From Burkholderiales bacterium (GTDB lineage Bacteria > Pseudomonadota > Gammaproteobacteria > Burkholderiales > Ga0077523), in assembly GCA_022843925.1 (NCBI GenBank), contig JALHMS010000004.1, positions 290,708-354,707 on the forward strand: a DNA stretch of 64,000 nt. The letters run 5' to 3'. The notes below the pieces were generated by a model. The model was given only the letters and a program-made list of their open reading frames with translations. It made no database searches and was not told the origin of the DNA. Within the stretch, counting starts at the first letter, position 1. Each line of letters opens with the position of its first letter. Made by a program: the position numbers and the translations under genes. This document shows positions 48,037 through 63,000 of this stretch, piece after piece.

Positions 48037-48059
48037 GCCGCGCTTCGACGCGGCAGGAG
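48037..48059 (+). promoter_or_regulatory. Hairpin abutting the ribosome-binding site of the second giant gene
   Basis: GCCGCG (48037-48042) and CGCGGC (48049-48054) pair around a CTTCGA loop. The next bases, AGGAG (48055-48059), are the Shine-Dalgarno, 7 bases before the GTG start at 48067. Because stem and ribosome-binding site are contiguous, the hairpin could influence translation initiation (inference). Confidence 0.45.
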
Positions 48060-48066
48060 ACTCCCC

Positions 48067-51000
48067 GTGCCGTCACCCCATGTGCATCGTGCAACGCCCA
48101 ACGCTCGCGTCGCGCCGTTTCCCCGTCGTCCCCTCCTGGAGCAACTCGAGCAGCGCCTTCTCCTGTCGGCGGACCTCGTGCCCGCATCGGGCGGACTCCT
48201 CACGGTGGCATTGGTCGATGCCGGGCGGACGCTCGAGGTGGAGAGCCTCGGACATGCAGCCGATGGGGGCGAGCGACTGCGGGTGCTGCTCGACGGGCAG
48301 TTCTGGCGTGACACCGGTGCCGAGGTGGGTGTCCGCGCCCTGTCGCTCGAGGGCAGCGCCGGGGACGACCGGTTCCTCGTCCGCGACACCGCGATCACGG
48401 TGACGATCGATGGCGGTGCCGGCGACGACACGCTGCTCGGCACCGCAGGCCAGGCCGCCTGGCGGATCACGGGGCAGGACGCCGGTGAGGTCGGGCGAGT
48501 CCGCTTCTCGAACGTGGAGAACCTCCAGGGGGCTGCCGGCAACGAGGACGTCTTCTCGTTCGAAGCCGCGGGCTGGCTGTCGGGGCTCGTCGAGGGCGGC
48601 GCGGGCGGATTCGACACCGTGCAACTGGATGGCGGAACGTTCCGGAACATCACCTTCGTCGCGACGTCGCCGGATGCCGGCTGGATCCATCGCGACGGCA
48701 CCTCGATCCGGTACGCCGGCATGGAGCCGATCACCGACAACACGCAGACCGCGGACCGCGTGTTCGACGGCACCGCCATCGCCGACACCATCCGGCTGTC
48801 GCGGGATGCCTCCGGCAGACTGCTCATCGACAGCGACAACGATCTCGCTACGTTCGAGAGCATCGTGTTCGCCGATCCGACGGCATCCCTCACCATCCGC
48901 GCGGGTTTCAATGCGGCCGGCAGCACCGAGACCATCACCGTCGACAACATCGGCCGGTTCGCGGCCGACCTCGTCCTGGATGGCAGCGATGCGCCCGCCG
49001 ACGGCAGCGACGTGATCGTGTTCAAGGGCACGCTCGATCTCGCGGGGCACGCCCTCACGGTCACCGGGGACACCATCACGCTCGAAGACGGTGCGGTCGT
49101 GTCGACGCGCACTATCGCTGCCGGGGCGGATGTGCGGACTGCCGCCTCGACGGGCGCCAGCGGCGCCGTGAGTTTCACCGGCGAGTCCATCAGCCTGAAG
49201 AACGGCTCGGCGCTGCTCGCCCACACGGGTGCCGGCAGCGGCTTCGCCGCGGGCAACGTGACGCTCACTGCCAGCATCCGCGAAGGCACGTCGAACATCC
49301 CGGTCGACGTCATCCCCTTCTTTCCGGACACCGGGATCACGCTGACCGGCGCCACCGTGACAGGGGCCGACATCACGCTCGCCGCCAGCCGGCAGAGCGA
49401 CATCGCGAGTCCCATCCGGATCATCGGGGTGAACTCGAAGACGGCGCGGGTCGACATCACGGGCTCCGCCATCGACGGCGCCAACGTCACCCTGACCGCC
49501 GATGCCACGGACAATGCGCTCACCAACGAGCTGCCGACGCTCGTCAACAACCTCGTCATCAATCCGCTCGTCAGCTTCATCGCGGACGGCATCCTGCCGC
49601 CGGTGCCGTTCGGCGTGATGATCCGTGCGACGACCGCGGCCATCACGCTCACCGATGCTTCGATCACCAGCGCCGGCGATGTCTCCATCGGGGCCTCGTC
49701 CGTGGTGGATGCCTCCGTGGCCGCGCTCGCGCTGCGCGATGCGATCCCCGGGACCAGCAAGCTTTCGCAGGTCGCGCAGTTCGTCAACCAGTTCAGCGCC
49801 ACCTATAGCCAGGCCACCGGCAACGCCGAGGTGCGGATCACCGGAACATCGGCCACCCAGGGCAGCGCGATCAGCGCCGGCGGTGACGTCTCGATCGAGG
49901 CGAACTCCGACACGACGGCCTCGGCGCAATCCCGCACCACCGCCAACATCTCGACCGACACCCCGGCCAACCGCAACATCGTCGCCGGCTCCTTCGCCGT
50001 GACGCGCGCGAACCTCTCCGCGAAGGCGAACGTCGGTCAGCACGTGACCATCGATGCGACCGGGAACGTGGCCGTCGAGGCGATCGGCAAGATGACGAAC
50101 ACGGGCAAGGCCGACGTGGCCGCGTACGTGGACGGTCTCGCGGGCGTCGCGGCCGCGCTCGGCTTCGACACGAGCGTGGTCGAGGCTGTGGTCGACGGTA
50201 CCGTCACGGCCGGCGGCACGGCGCGGACCGGCACGATCCGCCTGCCCGTATCCGACGTGGACGGCGCGACCGACACGATCCGCATGGCGGATCACGGCCT
50301 GTCCACCGGAGACGAGATCACCTACCGGGCCGTCGATCCCGACGACAGTACCGAGACGGTCCGGACAGCCATCGGCGGGCTCTCGCACGACACGACCTAC
50401 CGGGTCATCGTGATCGACAAGGACACCATCGCGCTGGCGCGCGCCGGCGGCATCGGTCTCGATTCGAGCCAGACGCTGGCCGGATCCCAGCACAGCTTCT
50501 CGCTCCGTCAGGCCGTGACGGTCGACACGCAGACGGCCGTGAGCGAGGCGGACGACACCGTGCGCCTGGACGGCGTCGCGTTCGCCCTGGGCCAGGAGGT
50601 CTCGTACGTCGTCGGGCAGAACGACACGCCCATCGGCGGGCTCGAGGGCGAGCGCCCCTACTTCGCCATCCCGGTGACGGGCTCGCCGGGGCTCATCCGT
50701 CTCGCCGACACCCGGGAGGATGCCCTCGCGGGACGCGCGATCGATCTCACGGACGTCGGCAGCGGCGCCACCCACGTGTTCGGCTACGAGGAGGCTGCAA
50801 AGACCTTCGCGGCGAGCGGCAGCGTGGACGCGACCACTGGGAACCTCACCCTGACCGGGCACGGATTCCAGACCGGCGATGCCGTCACGTACCGCACCGA
50901 TGCGAGCGTCGATCGGGTCGCGACGGCCACGCGGCTGTCGACGTTCGATCCCGTGTCCCCGCAGGCGACGCTCGATGCCATGGGCGTCACCGCCGACAAC

Positions 51001-54000
51001 CTGCCCGTGGTCGACGCGGACGCGGACGTGTTGCGATTCGAAGTCAACATGCCTTTCTTCACCGGCCAGCGGGTGCGCTATGGCACGGGCGGAGGGCAGG
51101 CGATCGGGGGTCTCGAGCACGATCGCGACTACTTCGCGATCCGCGTCGACAACGAGACCCTGGCGCTGGCGCGGACGCGCGCCGACGCGCTCGCCGGAAC
51201 GCCGATCGACCTCTCGAGCGGGGGGACGGGGCCGGCCCATCGGCTGACGGGCACGATCCTCGATGACGCCGACGACCTCCTGACGGTGGCCGGGCACCGG
51301 TTCGACACGGGGCAGGCCATCGTCTACCGCGCGGGTGACCTGCCGGCCATCGACGGGCTCGTGGACGGCCGCACGTACTACGCGATCCGCGTGGCAGGCG
51401 ACCTGCTGCAGCTGGCTGCCACCCGCGAAGATGCCTCCGCCCGCCGGGCCATCGCCATCGCGGCGGCCCCGGGGTCCCCCGCGCCCGGCAACCTCCAGGG
51501 CTTCTCCACCGACGTCGTGGTCGTGAACTTCGATCCCCGGCGCACCGTGGCGGCAGTGGATGTCGCGGCCGACACGATCGAGATTCCCGCGCACGGGCTC
51601 GTCACCGGCGAGGAGGTCACGTATCGCGCCCGCACCGGGGATCCCGTGGGCGGGCTCGTCGAGGGCACTCGCTACTTCGTCGTCGTGATCGACGCGGACC
51701 ACGTGGCCCTGGCGGCCACGGCCGAGGATGCCGCCGAGACCGTCCCGGTGCTGGTCCCGCTCTCGGCCGGTGCCACGCTCGCCAACAACCTCCACGGTCT
51801 CGTGCGGGCCGACGGCACGGAGGTCGACTTCGATCCGACGCCCGAACCGGTCGTGCTCGATGCCGTCGATCGCATCCGGCTCTTCGGGCATGGGTTCGAG
51901 ACTGGCGACCGGATCACCTATCTCACGGACGGCGGCACGGCGATCGGCGGGCTCGTCGACGGGCGCGAGTATCACGTCGTCCGCGCCGACGACGACACGT
52001 TCTCGCTCGCGCTGTCCAGGGCCGATGCCGACGCAGGCCGCATCGTCGCCATCGGAACCGGTGCGACGGGGGCCAACCACGGGTTCGAGCGGCGCTCGAC
52101 CGTGCGTGTGGGCGACAACGAGATCCGCGGCCTCGAGAACGAGGGCATCTACTTCGTCATCGTGGTGGACCAGAACTCGATCCGGCTCGCCGAGAGCCAG
52201 CAGGACGCGCTCGCGGCCGCGAAGATCGATCTCGATCCGTCGGCTGCGTCGGGATTGTTCCACCAGTTCACGACCGACGCGTCGGGCGGGGTCCGGGTCA
52301 CCGCGAATCTGGACGCGAAGAACAGGATCTCCACCGGTGCCGGTCTCGGCAGCGAGCCCAGCATCAAGGACCTCCTGACCAAGGGCGAACTGCAGAGTCC
52401 CGGCCTCAATGCCCTGCAGCCGAAGTCGTTCCTGAAGCCCAGTGGCAAGGGTCCTCTCTCGATCCTCACCAGCACGTCCAAGGACCTCTTCGCCGGCAAG
52501 GACGGCAAGGCCAACACGACGGGCACGCTCGCCGCCGCCTTCGGTCTCAACATCCTCGATCACGACGTGACCGCGCGCCTCGGCGGCACGGCACGCGTCG
52601 ACTCCGGTCAGGATGTCGTGGTCGACGCCAAGGTGAAGCAGAAGGCGCAGGTCGCGGTCGAGGGCAAGGTGTCGCCTTCCGACAACCCGGACAAGACGGA
52701 CAAGACCGCGAAGAAGTTCGCGATCGGCGCCGCCGTGGGTCTTGGCTTCTACGAGAACGCGGCACACGCGACCATCGAGAGCGGCGCGATCGTGGACGCC
52801 GCCGGCCGGGTGTCGGTGAACGCGAAGGTCGCGTATCCGCTGCTGATCGAGCCGATCGAACTGCTGCCTTTCGGCGGCTTCTGGAGCGGACCGAAGAACG
52901 ACCCGCGCGAACTGGACATCATCAAGGAAGTGGCGACGCTGCTCGACGGCAAGCTGGGCCTGTCGCGGATCGTCAACAACTGGACGGTCTCGAAGGCGAA
53001 GGCGCTCACGCAGGCCGAGGTCGCCATCACCGGCTCGGTCTCGTTCGCGGAGTACACGAACGAGTCGCTGGCGCTGATCCGCTCGGGCGCGCGGATCAAC
53101 CAGTCGCTGTCCCGGCCCCTCACGTCGCAGAGCGTCGCGGTGGGCGCCACGACCGAGATGCAGCTGATCAGCGCCGCCGGCGTGATCTCGCTCGACCTGA
53201 ACGACAAGGGCATCATCAAGATGGTGCGCAACGGGAAGCTCGGCAAGGACGGCTTCCTGGGCGAACCGTTCTCCCTGTTGGGCAACAAGGCCAAGACGCT
53301 GGGCATCGGCGGTTCCGCCGTCGTGCAGCTCATGGACAACCGCACCGAGGCACGCGTCGAGGACAGCGTGCGGATCGCAGCGGGTGCCGACGGCAGCATC
53401 GACGTCAAGGCGAAGGAGGACGTGTTCTCGTTCGAACTCGCCCAGGCCGGTGGCGAGTCCGGCAAGGTCGGCCTGAGCGGCACGGTGTCGGTCGTCGACC
53501 ACACCACCAGCGCGATCGCCCAGGTCGGCGACGGCGCGGTGCTGCAGGGCGGGGTGTTGCGCATCGAGGCCGACAGCCAGGTGAACAACATCGACCTGAT
53601 GGGCGCCATCCAGCTCGCGAAGACCGTCGGCGCCGGCGCGTCGGTGGCGCTCAACACGCTCGATCGGCAGGTGGTCGCGGTCTTCGGAGCCGAGCAGCGG
53701 CAGTTCCGCAAGGGCGACGTCGACATCGCCGCGGACCGCATCCGCCTCGTGCGCCACGGCTTTGCCACCGGCGATGCCGTCGTGTATCGCAACTCCGACG
53801 ATGCCGACACGGTGTCCGGCGGCCTCGTGCCGCGCACGACCTACTACGCGATCCGCGAGGACGACGACACGCTGAAGCTCGCGATCTCGCAGGCCGACGC
53901 CGTCGCGGGCCGCGCGATCGACCTCTCGGCCCTGGAAGGCCCGGTGCACCACAGCCTGGAACGCGCAGCCCCCGCGGCCTCCATCGTCGACGTGAAGGGC

Positions 54001-57000
54001 CTCGATCTCGACGCCATCGCGGGCGGGAGGATCTGGTCGATCTCGCTCGCCGGGGCGATCGTGTCCAACGCGCCGCCGGCCGATGCCAACGCGCAGAACG
54101 TTTCGGCGAACGCCGACGACGTGAAGGGCACCTCCGGCGTCGCGATCGCGGGCGACGCGGCGGTGAACACGATCACCGGTTACACCATGGCGTACGTGAA
54201 CGACCCGGGCGTGTTCCGCCTGGGCGGGACCGGGGTCGTCACGGTCGATGCGATCGACACGTCCGCCATCGTCGCCGCCACCGGCGCGTTCGCGTTCAAC
54301 CGGACATCCGAGGTGGGTGTGGGGCTCGCGGGATCGTTCGCGAAGAACGACGTGCTGATCGGCACGGCCGCCTTCCTGCGCGGCGCGACGATCTCGGACG
54401 CCGACGCCGTCCGGGTGCGTGCCGAGCGATCTGGGGATCTCATCGCGTTCTCCGCGGGCATCGGCGGCACGCTGAACGCGCGCATCGGGATCTCCATCGC
54501 CGGATCGGCGTCGCTGAACACCATCGACAACGCGACGCGCGCCTTCCTCGATGGCGTCTCGCTCGATGTCGCGCGCGCCGTCGACGTGACCGCGAGCGAC
54601 ACGTCGCGCATCCTCGCGATGGGCGGCGGCGGGGCCTTCGCCGTCAGCCAGGGGGGCGACAGCAGCGGCGGGGCCGGATCGATCGGTGTCGCCGTCGCGG
54701 TGAACCGGACGCGCGGCGACGTCCGCGCCCATGCGGCCGCCAGCACGGTCCGCTCGGGTGGACCGGTGCGGATCTACGCGACGGGCGGGATGAAGATCGA
54801 GTCGTACACGTTCGGCGCCGCGGTCTCGGCTTCCGTGGGCGGCCAGGGGGCGCGGCTCGACGGTGCCGGCGCAGGGGCGGGATCCGGCAACGAGATCGCC
54901 GCGAACATCGGGGCCTGGGTCTCCGGCGGCAGCATCACGGCGCGCGCCGCTGGGGGTGGGCAGGTGGAGGTGAAGGCGACCGACGGGTCGACGATCATCG
55001 CGGACGCCGGTGGCTTCTCGATCGCGATCGCCCAGACGCAGGGGGGCGGCGGCACGCTGTCGGTGGGCGTCTCGGCGGCGTCGAACCGGCTGACGTCGAA
55101 CGTCGATGCGTGGGTCGGCGGTGGCGCGGTCGTCACCGGTGACACTTCGGTGGCCGTCACGGCCGTGTCCACCGCGGTGGTGCAGGCGCTCACCATGGGC
55201 GGGTCCCTCGCGGGGTCGGCGACGACCTCCGGCGGGCTGGCCCTGAGCGGCGCTGGTGCAGGCTCCCGCAACGTCATCACCAACAACGTCCGTTCCCGGG
55301 TCCTGGGAGGCAGCACGCTGCGCAGCCGCACCGCCGGCATCGCGGTCACGGCCAGCGACACCTCGACCATCGACGCCGACGCAGGCGGCGTCGCGATCGC
55401 CCTGCGCAAGGGCCAGAGCTTCGGCGGCACGGCCTCGGTCGGTGCATCCCTCGCGCTGAACGAAGTCACCAACATCACGCACGCACGGGTGACGGATTCG
55501 ACGATCGATTCGGCGGGTGCCGCGGAGGTCTCGGTGATCGCCGTGCCGAAGATCGACGCGCTGACGATCGCCGGTGCGCTGTCGGGAACGCTGGGCGGCA
55601 CGGGCCTCGCCATCGGCTTCGCCGGGGCCGGCACCGGGTCGGGCAACACGATCGACAACGCGATCGACGCGACGGTCACGAACAGCACCGTCACGTCGCG
55701 CGGCGCCGGAGACATCATCGTCCGGGCCACGGATACGTCCACCGTCACGGCGAACGCGGGGGCGGTCGCCCTGGCGCTCGGCATCAGCACGACCGGCGGC
55801 AGCAACCTCAACCTGTCGTTCGGGGTGTCCATCGCCGTCAACACCATCCGCAACGAGGTCGAGGCGGTGGTGTCCGGCGCAACCCTGACCTCCGCGCGCG
55901 GTGTGGTGCTGGAGGCGGTCTCCACGTCGACCATCACCGCGCTCTCGGTGGCCGGTGCCGGCGGCGGATCGATCAACACGTCACAGGGCGGCTTCGCGGT
56001 CAGCTTCGCCGGCGCCGGAACGGGTTCCGGCAATCACATCGACAACACCGTCGACGCCCGCATCCAGGGTGCGGGGACCATCACCACGGCCGGCGGCGGC
56101 GACATCCAGGTCACCGCCCGCGACATCGCGACGATCGACGCCCAGGCGTACGGCGGGGCGCTCTCGGTGAGCGTCGGCAACGGCGCGGCGGTGTCGATCG
56201 GCGTCGCGGTTGCGGACAACCGCATCACGAATCGTGCGCGGGCCCGCGTGCTGGGCGGGACGCTGACGAGCGACCGCGGAGTGACGCTGCTCGCGTACTC
56301 GCAGCCCACGATCAACACGCGATCCATCGGCATCGCGGTCAGTGGCGCCTTCACCAGCGGCAGCGTCGCCTTGTCCGGCGCCGGCGCCGGTGCGCTTTCG
56401 CAGAACACCATCGGCAACACGATCGAGGCATCGATCGCCACCGGGGCCACGGTTACCACGCGCAACGGCGGCAGCGTCTCGATCACGGCGCAGGACCTCG
56501 CCGGCATCGATTCGCACGCGACGGGCGGCAGTCTGGCGGTCTCGTTCTCGTCGAGTGGTGGGTCGGCCGCGGTCGCCGTCGGTGTCGGTCGCGCGCTCAA
56601 CACCATCACCAACTCGCTGACGGCCGCGGTAACGGGCGGCTCCATCGACGCCGCCGGCGATGTCGCGCTGCTCGCCAGGTCGACAGCAACGTCGACGGCC
56701 GTGGCCGTCGGTGTCGCGGTCTCCGCAGCCCTCACCAACCCGAAGCAAGGCGTGAGCATCGCGCTCTCGGGGGCAGGTGCCGAAGCCAACAACACGGTGG
56801 GCAACACGATTCTCGCGGCGATCAGCGGCGGGACGGTGACGACGAATGGCAGCGTGTCGGTCACCGCCGAAGACCACGCGACGCTCACGTCCCGGGTGCC
56901 GGCCATCGCCGTCTCGATCGGTATCGGCGCGGCGGCCGTGGGGGTCTCGCTCAGCACGAACACGGTCAATACGACGGTCGACGCCGCCATCACGTCGGCG

Positions 57001-60000
57001 ACGGTCACCGCGACCACTGGTGGCGTCACCGTCGCGGCGAACGGTAACGCCGGGGCCACCGCCACCACGACCCCGGTCACGCTGTCGATCGGCATCGGCG
57101 GGGCGGGCTCCGGCGCCAACGCCGTGAACCGCGTGAACGGGCGGGTGCTGGCCGAGATCGGCGCCGGCGCGAACGTGACGGCCAATGCGGGCACCGTGTC
57201 GGTGACGGCACACTCGACCGCCACGCCCACGTCCGAAGCGTTCGGCGGCGCCGGTGGGCTGCTCGCGGTCAACATCCTGTTCACGGAGGCCACCATCGGC
57301 CGGAGCACCGTGGCCCGCGTGGCCCCGGGCGCGACGGTGACCGCGGCGGCGCTGTCGGTGTCGTCGACGTCCATCCACACGGCGACGGCGAGGCAGACCG
57401 GCGTCGGGATCGGCGGTGTCGCGGGTTCCGGCGGCCGGGCCACGGCGACCGTCAGCGCGAACACGGAGGCCTACGTGGGCGCCGCGCACGGCGCAACCAC
57501 CGGTGCGCCGGTCACGCTGACGCTCGGGAGCGGGGCCGCGCGCATCGTGGCGACTTCCACGAACACGGCGAACGCAGACGCCCGCGGCGGGTCTGGCGGT
57601 GCGGTGCCCATCGATGCCTATTTCGCGGACGGCACCGTCAGCGGGGCGACCCGCGCCTTCACCGGCGCCGGCACGATCCTGCGCGGCGGGAGCCTCACCG
57701 TGGACGCGCGTTCGAACAACCACGCCACCGGCACGATCTTCGTCATCAGCGTCGGGATCGTCGGCGGGAACGGCGGGCGCGCGAACGCCGGCGTGAGCGG
57801 CGACACCGAGGCTTACCTGGCGTCGGCCGCGGTCGTCCCGGGCGCGCAGAAGCCCCTGGACCTCTCCGGCGCGGTCAGCGTCAACGCGGTCTCGAACGAG
57901 ACGATCCGGTCCGACGCCCAGGGCGGCTCCGGCGGCGGTATCACCGTGAGCGCGCTGTTCTCCGAGACCACCAGCACCGGGTCCACGAGCGCGCGGATCG
58001 CCGACGGCGCGGGCATCGCCGCGAACGGCGTCTCGCTTGATGCGCGCGTGACCAACCGCACGGCGACGGCCTTCATGCGCGTCGGCAATGCATCGATCGT
58101 CGGCGGTGCCGGCGGCAAGGGCACGGCGACGACGAGTGGCGACGTTTCGGCCGGCATCGGTGCCGGTGCCGCCGTGGACGGCCGCGGCGGCGCGGTCACG
58201 GTGACCGCCAGTTCCGCCCCCACGCGGGCGCACGTCGACGTGAACGGCGGTGCGGCGGGCGGCGTGCCGGTCGCGATCTTCGAGGGCACGGCCACCGTGG
58301 ATGGCGACACGCGCGCATCCGTCGGTCGCGGCGCCAACGTGAGCGGAGGCAGCGTGTCGGTCATTGCATCCGGCGGCCACACGGCCGAGGGCGACATGGT
58401 CGCCTTCGGCATCGGCGTCGGCGCCGGTGCCACCGGCAACATCACGGCCGCGAGCAACGCCCAGGCGTCGGCCACCGTGGCGGAGGGCGCGACGATCACG
58501 GCCAGCGGCAACATCGACATCACCGCCACGTCCGCCCACAGGGCCGACGCCTATTCGAACGGTATCGCGGGTGGCGGCATCTCCGTCGGCCTGTTCACGT
58601 CGACCGGCACGCTCACCAGCGGGACCACGGCCGAGGTCGAACGCACGGCGTCCCTCACCTCGAACGTCGGCCACGTGACCATCCGGTCCACGTCGGGAAG
58701 CAACGCGAAATCGGAAGCCGAACGGCGCGGCGGCGGGATCGTCGACATCGCCAAAGCCACGTCCACGGTCACGGGGACGGACAACAGCACGGCGAAGATC
58801 GGCAGCGGTGCGAACCTCACGGCAGCAGTGGGCAACGTCACCGTCGAGGCTGCGCGGACCTCGACGATCAACGGCATCGCGAAGTCTTCCGCCGGGGGGC
58901 TGGGTGCCAACACCGACGCGGACGCGACCGCCACGCTCGCAGCCGCCAGCAACGTCGATGTCGCGGGCAATCTCACGGGCCGCATCGTCACCTTGAAGTC
59001 GGGCGCATCGGCGCTTACCGGTGATGCCACGTCGGAGTCCACCGCGAGCGCCCTCGGCGCCGAGTCCTACGCTACGTCGATCCTCTCGAGCAGCAACGCG
59101 ACGAACGTCGCGCTCCGGACCGGTGCGGACCTTCGCGGCCAGGATCGCGTCGAACTGCTCGCCATGCAGGGCGGCATCGACACCGAGGCGAATTCGACCG
59201 CGACCACCCACGGTCTCGGCGCCAACACCATTCCGGAGTCGACGAACGGGCTGATGAGCACGCTGCACATCGACGGCGAGGCGGGGGCCGTGGTGCGCAC
59301 CCGCAATTTCGTCACGGAGATCGCCGCGCAGACCCAGCCGCTGTCGGCAGCACCCGCCACGCAGAACGGCGCGGAACTCGACACGGGCGACGGCAAGGCC
59401 AAGTCGACGCGATCCTACTTACTCGATCGCGTGATCGAGTTCGACTCGCGCGTCGTGCTCGTCCCCCAGCCGGACCCGGACCTGTTCGTGAACGCCGCGG
59501 GGACCGTCGTGCGGTCCAACGTCGACGTGACGATCACCCCGGACGCGGTCACGGTGGGCGACATCATCGCCACGCCCGGCGGCGAGATCCGCTTCACGAT
59601 CCTGCGGACGGTCATCGATGTGGTGCCCGCGTCGGTCGCGCAGCAGCTCTACGGCACGGTGACGAACACGCGGCGCATCGAAGGGTCGCCGATCCTGGAG
59701 TACAGCACCGGGTTCGACCGCATCACGATCGAGAACGCGTCGGTCCGCCGCCTCGTCATGCAGCGCATCGAGGCCGAGTTCGATCCGGCACTCGCCGGGC
59801 GCGTGCTCACCGTGGACGCCGGCGACGACACGAACTTCCGTCCCAGGACGGATACGCGTCCCGGGGCCACGACCATCGCCATCCTCCAGACCGGCGCGGC
59901 GGACATCGCGCTGACCGGGCTCATCCGCAACCCGTTCGGCACGACGTCGATCCGCGACACGGCGGGCAGCATTGCCGGCCGCGGCACCGCGACGGATGTC

Positions 60001-63000
60001 ATCACCACGGCGCTGACGCTCGAGGCTTCGGTGCGCATCGGGAGCGCGGTGTCGCCGCTCCGGGTCGACACGACCGGACTCACGCTCGATGCAGGTGCCG
60101 ATGCCTACGTGGAGGAGGTCGTCGGCGACCTCGTCGTGCGTCACGCCCGATCGGCCACGGGCCTGCTGAGTCTCGTCGCGGCCGGTTCCATCGTCGACGG
60201 CAGTCCCGGACAGGGCGTGCTGATCGAAGGTGAGCGGCTCCGGCTCGTGGCGCGCACCGGCACCGTCGGACGCGCCGACGACGAGATCGAGATCGACGCG
60301 CGTGCGACCGCGGGAGCGCTGACGGCCGAGGCCGCCGGCACGATCCGCGTGGCCGACGTGGCAGGGACTCTCTCGGTGGCGAGCGTCGCGGGGGCGGACG
60401 TCGTCCTGCGCGCCGACGCCGGACGCCTCGACGTGTCGCCCGCGGGTACCGTGCTCGCGCGTGCCGGTGCCGTTTCGATGCGGGCGCGCGACACCATCGT
60501 CGTGGGCAGCGGCGCCGCGGTGGAGGCCGCCCGTGACGTGACGCTCGTCGTGGCCGACCGCGCCGATGCCGGCCAGGACATCGTGCTGGAAGACGGCTCG
60601 GTGTTGTTGTCCGGGGCCGGCGCGATCGACGTGGGGGCCGGCGACGACATCGCGGTGCGTCCGACCGCGCGGATCGATGCTCGCGGCGCCGCCGGTGCCA
60701 CGTTGCGGATCGATGCGGGCAGCCTCGACGCCTTCGTGGGCGGGACGGCGGAGCTGTACGGCGTGCTCGCCGGCACGCAGGTGCGCGTGCTCGGCGGTAA
60801 CGACGACGACGTGGTGCTGCTGCGCAGGACCGAGAGTGCCACGCCGGTCACGATCGACACCGGTGCCGGCGTCGACGCCATCCACGTGGGAAGCCTCGCC
60901 GCGCCCGGGAGCAACACGGGCGGCTCGCTGAACGCCATCGCCGGCCGCGTCACGATCGTCGGCGGCGATCAGCCGGCCGGCCTGCGGGACTGGCTCGACC
61001 TCGACGCGAGCGGTCCGCAGGTCGGTCAGTCCGGCAGCGTCGCGGCCGACGAGATCACCGGTTTCGGGATGGCGGCCGGCATCGGCTACGCCGGCATCGA
61101 GGCCCTCACGCTCGAACTCGGGGCGGGCGACGACACGCTCGCCGTGATCGGTTCGGCCGCGATCGCGAACACGCTTCTCATGACCGGTGCCGGCAACGAC
61201 CGCATCGACGTGGGCGATCCGGCCGCGGGCCTGAATCGCCTGATGGGCGGGGTGCAGATCGACGGCGGCGAAGGCATCGATGCGCTCGTCGCATCCGACG
61301 CCGCCGACTCGGTGGCGAACGCGGGGCGTCTCACCGCCGGCTCGCTGCGCGGCCTCGGCATGGGGTCCGCCGACCAGACCGCGATCCGCCAGGACGACTC
61401 GAGCGGGCTCCTCTTCGGACTCGTCGAAAGCGTCGAGGTGCGTCTAGGTTCGGGTGACGACACGTTCGAAGTCGTCTCGACCGGTGTGGCGACGCATGTG
61501 CGCATGGGCGGCGGGGGCGACACGCTGTCGATCGGCAGCGACATCGACGGGGACAGTCTCGCCGCGATCGGTGCCGACCTCCTGGCCGAAGGTGGCGGCC
61601 AGGCCTCGGACCGGTTGGTGGTGCGGTCGCGCGTGCAGAGCACGCTGTTCGTCGATGCGCCGACGGAGACGCTCGGTCGCATCACCGGCATCGGCGTGCC
61701 GGGGCGCATCGACTACCGCGGCTTCGACGTCGCGGAGTTGTCCCTCAGCGGCGAGTCCGACGAGGCCCAGGTGCTGGCGACGGCCTCGCGGTTGGCGATC
61801 CAGGGCGGCGAGGCGAACGATCGCTTCCGCATCGCCGGCAGCAGCCACGCCGTGGTCGTGGATGGCGGCGACGGTGACGACGTCACGTTCGTGGAGTGGG
61901 CCGGCGCCGCGGTGCGCGTGATCGGTGACACCACTGACGGCGTCGACACGCTGGCCGTGGATCGAAGCGCGCAGACCGCGGCGATCGCCGCGACGATGGT
62001 GCGCGGCGCGGTCGAATCGACGGTCGTGATGTCCGGCTTCACCGTCGGTGACATCACGGCCGAGAACCTCGACGACATCACGGGGCTCCTCGGCTGGGGC
62101 AACGACACCGTGACGCTCGACTACGCCCTGCCCGAGACGCGCGTGGCGCTGCTGGGCGGGCCGGGCGACGACCGCTTCCTCGTGAAGCGCCTCGGTGCCG
62201 GCTTCACGACGCTCTCGGGCAACGACCAGAAGGACACGGTCACGGCCATGATCGACGGACTGCCCGTGCGCGATCAGTTCGCGGCCCTGCGCCTCGACGT
62301 CGAGGATCTCATCGTCGACAACGGTTCGAACGCCGAGGGCGGCGTGCAGTGGACCCGCCGCAACGGTTCGGTTCTCGAGGCGTCGGTGGGCGGGCCGGCG
62401 TTCCCGGTGATCGCGACGGAGGGCATCCAGCGTGTCCACGTGATCGGCGGCAGCGGAAGCGACACGGTGAACGCGGTGAGCGAGTCGCCATCGGACATCT
62501 CCGGCTTCGTCGACGGCAATCACATCGAACTGCTCGAAGGCAGCGCGGTATTCGCCTTCGAGGCCGCCCGCGGCATCACGAACTACGGCACGGTGATGAC
62601 CTTCGACGGCCTCGCGGCTTCCCAGACCGACTATCGGGAGGACGGACTCTCGCTGACCGGCAGCCTGACCCGGGTCGACATCACGAGCCCCGCCGCGCGT
62701 CTTGCCGGGAGCGTGCAACTGGTCGCCGTGGGCACCGCGATGGGCCTCTATTCCCTCGACATCGGCTACCAGGGTGCAGGTCAGCGCGACGTGCTGTTCA
62801 AGGCCGTGACGCTCAACGGGACGTCCGTCGAATTCGGGGCGACATTGACCGGCGGCGCGGGCATGCAGCGCGTGGTGCTGCCCGCGGCGTTCGCGGCAGT
62901 GTCCAGGGTGACGTGGGATGGGGCCGACCTCGTGGTCGACAACATCGTCGCGGCCGGCGCGTTCCCGACGGGCGAGCCGGGATTCACGGCCGCGGGGATT

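Noticed and set aside
48073..55482. 2,469-codon open frame on the minus strand
   Set aside because: Antisense shadow of the second giant gene, which has the LEPR-XLL start, a ribosome-binding site and continuous beta-repeat coding on the plus strand.
55981..59268. 1,095-codon open frame on the minus strand (and others to 63984)
   Set aside because: Arg/Asp-rich antisense frames over Ala/Thr/Gly-rich repeats of the giant gene; no domains seen.
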